From a virus, in the IMG/VR virus record IMGVR_UViG_3300023174_002543, positions 303,105-367,104 of that record: a stretch of DNA of 64,000 nt, one strand, 5' to 3'. The position numbers were made by a program, and so were the translations under genes. How positions within the stretch are numbered: the first letter of the stretch is position 1; every line of letters starts with the position of its first letter. Below, piece by piece: positions 60,699-64,000 of the stretch. The notes beneath the pieces are model-generated. The model had not been told where the DNA came from. It was given only the letters and a program-made list of their open reading frames with translations, and searched no databases.

Positions 60699-61358
60699 AT
60701 GAGACCCACAATAGCCCTATTCATTGCTGATCCAAAATGCTCAGTTCAGAGCGGAAATGGTATTATAAAAGCATTGGGAGAACACTATAACTTCAAATTA
60801 TTCTCAAAAAATGCATTAGAAGATAATTTCTTCGAGGGAGTAGATATAGTAGCAGTTCCCGGAGGACTCGGAGATAGTGACAGCTACAATACTCTATTGA
60901 AACATAGTGCAAATCGTATCCGTAAATTTGTTAGTAACGGTGGACGATATCTTGGGATATGTATGGGGGCATATTGGGCTGATAGTCACTACTTCAATAT
61001 ACTAGATGATGTTAGGGTAGTTCAATATATCAAACAACCAAATACTTGTACTAGACGACCACATGCTAAAAACATGCCTGTCATGTGGAAGGATCGATAT
61101 GGTATGGTAGAACCATACAAGATGTTTTTTTATGATGGATGTGCATTAGTAGGTGATAATACTAAATTTGAAACCGTTGCGACTTATAGTAACGGTGATG
61201 CGATGGCTATTATACAAAATCGTATAGGATTAATAGGGTGTCATCCAGAAAGTGAACAGTTTTGGTATGATAGTTACAGTTGGATGCGAGGTTACTATCA
61301 CCGCGGCCAACATCATACACTATTATTAGATTTTGTTAATTCTTTGATGAAGAGGTAA
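60699..61358 (+). CDS. Class I amidotransferase-like (BPL_N-type) protein
   Basis: A 219-residue protein. VAVPGGLGDSDSYN and the nucleophile elbow GICMGAYWAD (Cys88) followed by GCHPESEQ give the class I glutamine-amidotransferase-like fold, closest in pattern to the BPL_N group. No synthetase partner is visible. An in-frame upstream ATG (60621) is rejected because ATG 60699 fits the five-base late-box spacing. Confidence 0.7.
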   Translation: MRPTIALFIADPKCSVQSGNGIIKALGEHYNFKLFSKNALEDNFFEGVDIVAVPGGLGDSDSYNTLLKHSANRIRKFVSNGGRYLGICMGAYWADSHYFNILDDVRVVQYIKQPNTCTRRPHAKNMPVMWKDRYGMVEPYKMFFYDGCALVGDNTKFETVATYSNGDAMAIIQNRIGLIGCHPESEQFWYDSYSWMRGYYHRGQHHTLLLDFVNSLMKR

Positions 61359-61479
61359 CTTCCTCTTTCTTCTTTTCCTTGACTACTGGTTCAGGTAAGT
61401 GAGGAGCAATTACATAATAGTTGGCGCCCCACCAACCTAATGCTGACAAAAATCCTATCACAATATATTCTGCTATCAT
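61336..61479 (-). CDS. Small membrane protein, 47 residues
   Basis: Opens MIAEYIVIGFLSALGWWGAN, one hydrophobic span, then a Pro- and Lys/Glu-rich tail. AAAGGA precedes ATG 61479. The 3' end overlaps the convergent plus-strand gene by 23 bases. Function unknown. Confidence 0.6.
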   Translation of the reverse strand: MIAEYIVIGFLSALGWWGANYYVIAPHLPEPVVKEKKKEEVTSSSKN

Positions 61480-61489
61480 ATTAATCCTT

Positions 61490-61523
61490 TAAATTAAAAA
61501 AGGCTCCTAAGAGCCTTTTATTA
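61490..61523 (-). terminator. Rho-independent terminator after the outer-membrane protein gene
   Basis: AAGGCTC/GAGCCTT stem with a T tract; a 23-base core is identical to the terminator of the tmRNA at 63672. Confidence 0.85.
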
Positions 61524-61536
61524 GCATGTTCCTAAA

Positions 61537-62088
61537 TTAGAAACTACGTGTGTACTGTAGACGCCATGCATCTTTTTCTTCATCACCATAGCTACGGCTC
61601 CAACGAACTGCAACTGCATCTTGTTTAGTAAGCGCATAACCTACTGCAACGTGACCGCGTGTGGTTCTGAAACTATTACCAGACTCAAACGCATTGCGAT
61701 AACGAGCACCAACATCACCGGTGAAACCAGCTCCAAGAGGAATCTTAACACCACCATCAACTGCATAATGACTAAAGTGGGTACTGCTAGTTACTTTTTC
61801 ACCCAAACGTCCACCTAAATAGAACATATCGAAAGTTCTTTTGACACGTACTTCTAGTCCTTGAGAAATAGAACCACTGCCATATGCAGTTTGACTATTT
61901 TCCATTTTGATGCTGTAATCCATTGCGCCATCCTTAGTGCCGACAACGATTGCTTCTTTAATATTGTTTGCACCAGTTGTACGATTATTTTCATCAGAAT
62001 ATTCCAATGATGCATAGCCACCTGAGGCCATTGCGGAACCTGCAATCAATAAAGTTGCGAATGTTGTTGCTAGTTTTGTAAATCTCAT
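61537..62088 (-). CDS. Outer-membrane beta-barrel protein
   Basis: A 183-residue protein with a Sec signal peptide (cleavage near SAMA, residue about 21) and alternating amphipathic strands ending in YTRSF, a C-terminal Phe signature recognised by the BAM complex. Strong binding site and late box TATAAATA. A phage-borne porin or receptor-masking protein is possible; no specific family recognised. Confidence 0.75.
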   Translation of the reverse strand: MRFTKLATTFATLLIAGSAMASGGYASLEYSDENNRTTGANNIKEAIVVGTKDGAMDYSIKMENSQTAYGSGSISQGLEVRVKRTFDMFYLGGRLGEKVTSSTHFSHYAVDGGVKIPLGAGFTGDVGARYRNAFESGNSFRTTRGHVAVGYALTKQDAVAVRWSRSYGDEEKDAWRLQYTRSF

Positions 62089-62117
62089 TTTATCTCCTTG
62101 TGTGTTAAATGATTATA

Positions 62118-62125
62118 TATTTATA
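62118..62125 (-). promoter_or_regulatory. Late promoter TATAAATA for the outer-membrane protein
   Basis: Perfect consensus; 29 bases before ATG 62088 with AAGGAG between. Confidence 0.7.
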
Positions 62126-62154
62126 GTTCGAAATATGACAGAAATAATATTGTC

Positions 62155-62463
62155 TTATTCATTACTATTTGGCAGACCGTTGCTATGGCGATCTCGAACT
62201 TCATCCAAATCTTGAAACAATCTATGTTCCTGTACCGTCAACTTATCCTTATGTGTTTTACGCGGATTACCGCATATATAACATTCTGAATTACCACAAT
62301 CCATTGCATGATGTTTTGATAAACGATGTGGTTCTTTTATGACTTTAGGAGTTATGTCACCCGGGATGTGCGATGCTTTAGCAATTTTAACTTGCTTTTT
62401 AATAGCATTCTCATCCTTGAGTAAACGCTTAGAATGTTTGAATTTATCATGTTCGGTGCTCAT
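62155..62463 (-). CDS. Conserved phage protein with zinc-binding HHxxDCGNxxCxxC motif
   Basis: A 102-residue protein. The central HHAMDCGNSECYICGNPRK is a conserved-looking zinc site known from T4-like cyanophage proteins of unknown role. A sigma-70-like promoter has its -10 seven bases before ATG 62463 with no binding site. Confidence 0.65.
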   Translation of the reverse strand: MSTEHDKFKHSKRLLKDENAIKKQVKIAKASHIPGDITPKVIKEPHRLSKHHAMDCGNSECYICGNPRKTHKDKLTVQEHRLFQDLDEVRDRHSNGLPNSNE

Positions 62464-62470
62464 AGTTCGT

Positions 62471-62499
62471 ATGATATACTAAACTATGTGATTTGTCTA
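62471..62499 (-). promoter_or_regulatory. Sigma-70-like promoter near the start codon
   Basis: TAGACA, 17 bases, TATCAT. Confidence 0.5.
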
Positions 62500-63194
62500 G
62501 CATTAGCTAACCCAAACAACGTGAATATGGTCAACCACATATAACCCACATCAAATTCATACCACTTCTTGCTTAGGCGAGGACTTGCTGGGTTTAAGTG
62601 GTGATTGTTGTGTAATTCTTCACCGCCAATAATAATACCCCAAGGACTAATGTTTCTGCTATCATCTTTAGTTTCACCATTACGATATCCAATCCAATGT
62701 CCAATGCCGTTAATGACGCCAGCTGCCCAGAATGGTATCCATATCATTTGTATGCCCCATATTAATATTCCCCAATATCCAAAGACTACCGTGTTGAACA
62801 AAAAGAGAATGCTAATGCCAGATCTGGAGTAAGGAGTGTATATGTTGTGCTCCATCCAATCAGAAGGAGTACCAACACCATATGTATCAACCATATCTTT
62901 ATCTTTTGATGCTTCATGGTATAATAATGCTCCTTTAAAAAATACTTGTTTAATTCCGTACACATGCGGGCTGTGTGGATCACCCTCTGTATCACTATAT
63001 CTATGATGCTTACGATGTATTGCTACCCATTGCTTGGTGACCATACCTGTGGTTAACCATAACCAAAAGCGCATGAAGTGACTTAGTATAGGGTGAAAGA
63101 TTATTCCTTTGTGTGCCTGACCTCTATGTAAGAATAGGGTGACACAAATGATAGTAATATGTGTTACTATCAATGTATAGATTATATATGTCAT
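62484..63194 (-). CDS. Acyl-lipid/acyl-CoA desaturase (delta-9 type)
   Basis: A 236-residue membrane desaturase. The three His boxes are HRGQAH (23-28), HRKHH (60-64) and HNNHH (195-199), with His166 between; at least four hydrophobic spans are visible. It introduces a double bond in fatty acyl chains. Cyanophage lipid desaturases are known. ATG lies four bases after ACTAAATA in an inverted repeat. Confidence 0.88.
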   Translation of the reverse strand: MTYIIYTLIVTHITIICVTLFLHRGQAHKGIIFHPILSHFMRFWLWLTTGMVTKQWVAIHRKHHRYSDTEGDPHSPHVYGIKQVFFKGALLYHEASKDKDMVDTYGVGTPSDWMEHNIYTPYSRSGISILFLFNTVVFGYWGILIWGIQMIWIPFWAAGVINGIGHWIGYRNGETKDDSRNISPWGIIIGGEELHNNHHLNPASPRLSKKWYEFDVGYMWLTIFTLFGLANARQIT

Positions 63195-63218
63195 ACTCTA
63201 TTTAGTTAAAAGAGTATG
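63192..63218 (-). promoter_or_regulatory. Late promoter inside an 8-bp inverted repeat covering the desaturase start codon
   Basis: Arms CATACTCT and AGAGTATG enclose ACTAAATA (63206 to 63199); ATG 63194 is in the 3' arm. Confidence 0.6.
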
Positions 63219-63225
63219 ATTTTGG

Positions 63226-63387
63226 TCATTTTTTTAGTTTATTAATTTTAGGATTTTTACAAGCAGTTGTTCGTTTTTTATCAGAATCCAAAAAGGTGTT
63301 GTTGGTTGACCATCGATATTCACCTGATACTTGCTCATATTTACTCGGTTTACCCAAATTGCTATAACATATTGCACGTTCTTGCAT
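63226..63387 (-). CDS. Small hypothetical protein, 53 residues
   Basis: ATG 63387 (MQERAICYSNLGKPSKYEQV) follows AGGAG. Two cysteines, basic C-terminus. It lies between pqqA and the desaturase gene. No family recognised. Confidence 0.5.
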   Translation of the reverse strand: MQERAICYSNLGKPSKYEQVSGEYRWSTNNTFLDSDKKRTTACKNPKINKLKK

Positions 63388-63435
63388 AAGAATTCTCCTA
63401 TACATATATAACGCCGTAACCATGCTTTCCGTTGA

Positions 63436-63462
63436 CAAAATAAAAGGGCAACTAGTGCCCTT
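63436..63462 (-). terminator. Terminator after pqqA
   Basis: AAGGGCA/TGCCCTT stem followed by TTTTATTTT on the minus strand, 8 bases after the pqqA stop. Confidence 0.75.
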
Positions 63463-63469
63463 CCCCATG

Positions 63470-63541
63470 TTATCGGTTAGCGATATACATAGTGATTTCG
63501 AAACCGAAGCGCATATCGCTTGCTGTAGGTTTTGTCCACAT
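63470..63541 (-). CDS. pqqA: PQQ precursor peptide PqqA
   Basis: A 23-residue peptide that opens MWTKPTASDMRFG and ends MYIANR. It has the hallmark Glu15 and Tyr19 (E-x3-Y) from which PqqE/D make pyrroloquinoline quinone, the Trp-x-Lys-Pro start, and the terminal Arg typical of PqqA. A strong AAAAGGAG lies upstream. No pqqB-E genes are in the window, so the host would supply the enzymes. The unit has its own promoter, leader hairpin and terminator. Confidence 0.88.
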   Translation of the reverse strand: MWTKPTASDMRFGFEITMYIANR

Positions 63542-63560
63542 AATTTTCTCCTTTTAAGTT

Positions 63561-63576
63561 ATGCACCGTAGTGCAT
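63561..63576 (-). promoter_or_regulatory. Leader hairpin of pqqA mRNA
   Basis: ATGCAC/GTGCAT stem with a four-base loop, at the predicted 5' end just upstream of the binding site; likely stabilises the mRNA. Confidence 0.5.
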
Positions 63577-63580
63577 GACT

Positions 63581-63589
63581 AGTATAACA
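63581..63589 (-). promoter_or_regulatory. Extended -10 promoter element for pqqA
   Basis: TGTTATACT on the minus strand (TGn plus TATACT). The -35 region is poor and is overlapped by direct repeats, suggesting activator or repressor control. Confidence 0.5.
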
Positions 63590-63604
63590 GATAACTAAAA
63601 TATT

Positions 63605-63650
63605 GATATAGAGAAAATCATTAATCTGATATAGAGAAAATCATTAATCT
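63605..63650. repeat. Perfect tandem repeat, 2 x 23 bp, upstream of pqqA
   Basis: GATATAGAGAAAATCATTAA plus TCT occurs twice back to back (63605-63627, 63628-63650). It lies just upstream of the pqqA -10, between pqqA and the tmRNA terminator. Confidence 0.8.
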
Positions 63651-63671
63651 ATGTTAGTGTTTACACTTAGA

Positions 63672-63697
63672 GAAAAAGGCTCCTAAGAGCCTTTTCT
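63672..63697 (-). terminator. Rho-independent terminator of the tmRNA
   Basis: AAGGCTC/GAGCCTT stem with a T tract after the tag reading frame; core identical to 61490-61523. Confidence 0.85.
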
Positions 63698-64000
63698 GAT
63701 TTTCTGTTACGAGGTATGTCTTACCCTAGGATGCTTTTATCAAGCAGCCAATGCGAACTGTGAGTCGTTTGCGTTTACTTTTTTCGCTTCTTCGGCCGGG
63801 CCTAACGTCTTTCTATGCTATGAGCATAGCGACTATTACTTTTCCCCCAACCCTACGGTTTTCACATTACCGTGCTGTCCACTCTGTTACTACTTGCCCT
63901 GTCGAAACTATGCAGGCCCATCATAAACATACTGTTTGGACTTTTATTATGAGCATTGTTATCTCATTCACCAGTAGACATTATGTTTATGGTGGACCTG
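63673..64000 (-). ncRNA. ssrA: Circularly permuted two-piece tmRNA (right end cut by window)
   Basis: The tag frame at 63772-63740 encodes ANDSQFALAA then TGA. The coding piece starts at 63919 with GGGCCTG, then TTCGACAGGGC, the usual tmRNA 5' pattern. The acceptor piece (CAGGTCC, A, CCA) lies upstream in the transcript at 64000-63990. The seven acceptor pairs fit with a G3-U70 wobble and discriminator A, as alanyl-tRNA synthetase needs. The 70-base spacer extends the stem (TAAACATA/TATGTTTA). The T arm lies beyond the window. A terminator follows the tag, so no standard 3' part is encoded after it. Confidence 0.88.

Noticed and set aside
63940-63989. Possible tRNA-like or protein-coding content between acceptor and coding pieces
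   Set aside because: The stretch is the intervening loop of the permuted tmRNA; its ends pair with each other and no frame or tRNA fold is visible.

Overview
The window is a 64 kb stretch of an AT-rich, tightly packed genome of a T4-like (Tevenvirinae-related, cyanophage/pelagiphage-type) myovirus. The hallmarks are a tail sheath start, neck proteins gp13/gp14/gp15, terminase gp17, UvsX, UvsY, UvsW, gp32, gp41, gp61, DexA, endonuclease VII-like proteins, dNMP kinase gp1 and ThyA. Most genes are on the minus strand. They often overlap by ATGA or TAATG. There are two promoter classes: near-perfect host sigma-70 promoters (TTGACA-17-TATAAT), which I take as early, and T4-type late boxes (NNTAAATA). 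The host is not named by the sequence. A pqqA precursor-peptide gene and a circularly permuted tmRNA with an Ala-Asn-Asp tag fit a Gram-negative, probably betaproteobacterial and possibly methylotrophic host using PQQ-dependent dehydrogenases. That is inference.

Layout. 1-8.7 kb: sheath start, gp1, gp13, MazG, gp14, gp15, Nudix. 8.7-18.2 kb: structural and fibre-like proteins, a PD-(D/E)XK nuclease, iscA plus an interrupted iscU beside an HNH gene, and likely virion/prohead proteins. 18.2-34.7 kb: replication and recombination block (gp41, gp61, DexA, two endo VII-like genes, a mini DnaE-like protein, a gp62-like protein, UvsW, an AAA ATPase, UvsY, UvsX, gp32). 34.7-43.9 kb: coiled-coil and virion proteins, terminase, LamG-like adhesins, a methyltransferase and a fibre. 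44-48.3 kb: exported nuclease, membrane proteins and a spanin-like lipoprotein operon. 48.3-57.3 kb: SDR, ThyA, a VirX1-like halogenase, and a VWA/MoxR/SprT group. 57.5-64 kb: a metabolic island with a lipid-remodelling pair (glycosyltransferase plus PlcP-like phosphoesterase), rubrerythrin with stand-alone rubredoxin, an amidotransferase-like protein, an outer-membrane protein, a fatty-acid desaturase, pqqA and the tmRNA.

The most notable observations are: (1) phage-borne pqqA with its own promoter, leader hairpin and terminator; (2) a two-piece, permuted tmRNA whose acceptor stem keeps the G3-U70 alanine identity pair; (3) a PlcP/glycosyltransferase pair with a desaturase nearby, suggesting membrane-lipid remodelling under phosphate stress; (4) about twelve late genes whose start codon lies 4-7 nt after the TAAATA box, predicting leaderless late mRNAs, several inside inverted repeats that would silence read-through transcripts (T4 gene e logic); (5) iscU interrupted by a UGA that a +1 shift repairs; (6) a split rubrerythrin/rubredoxin; (7) a family of small proteins sharing a C-terminal aromatic-x-L-R/K-aromatic motif; (8) a set of proteins with T4 internal-protein-like capsid-targeting N-termini.

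No tRNA gene, CRISPR array or transposon was seen. No gene-free stretch exceeds about 300 bases apart from the tmRNA locus.
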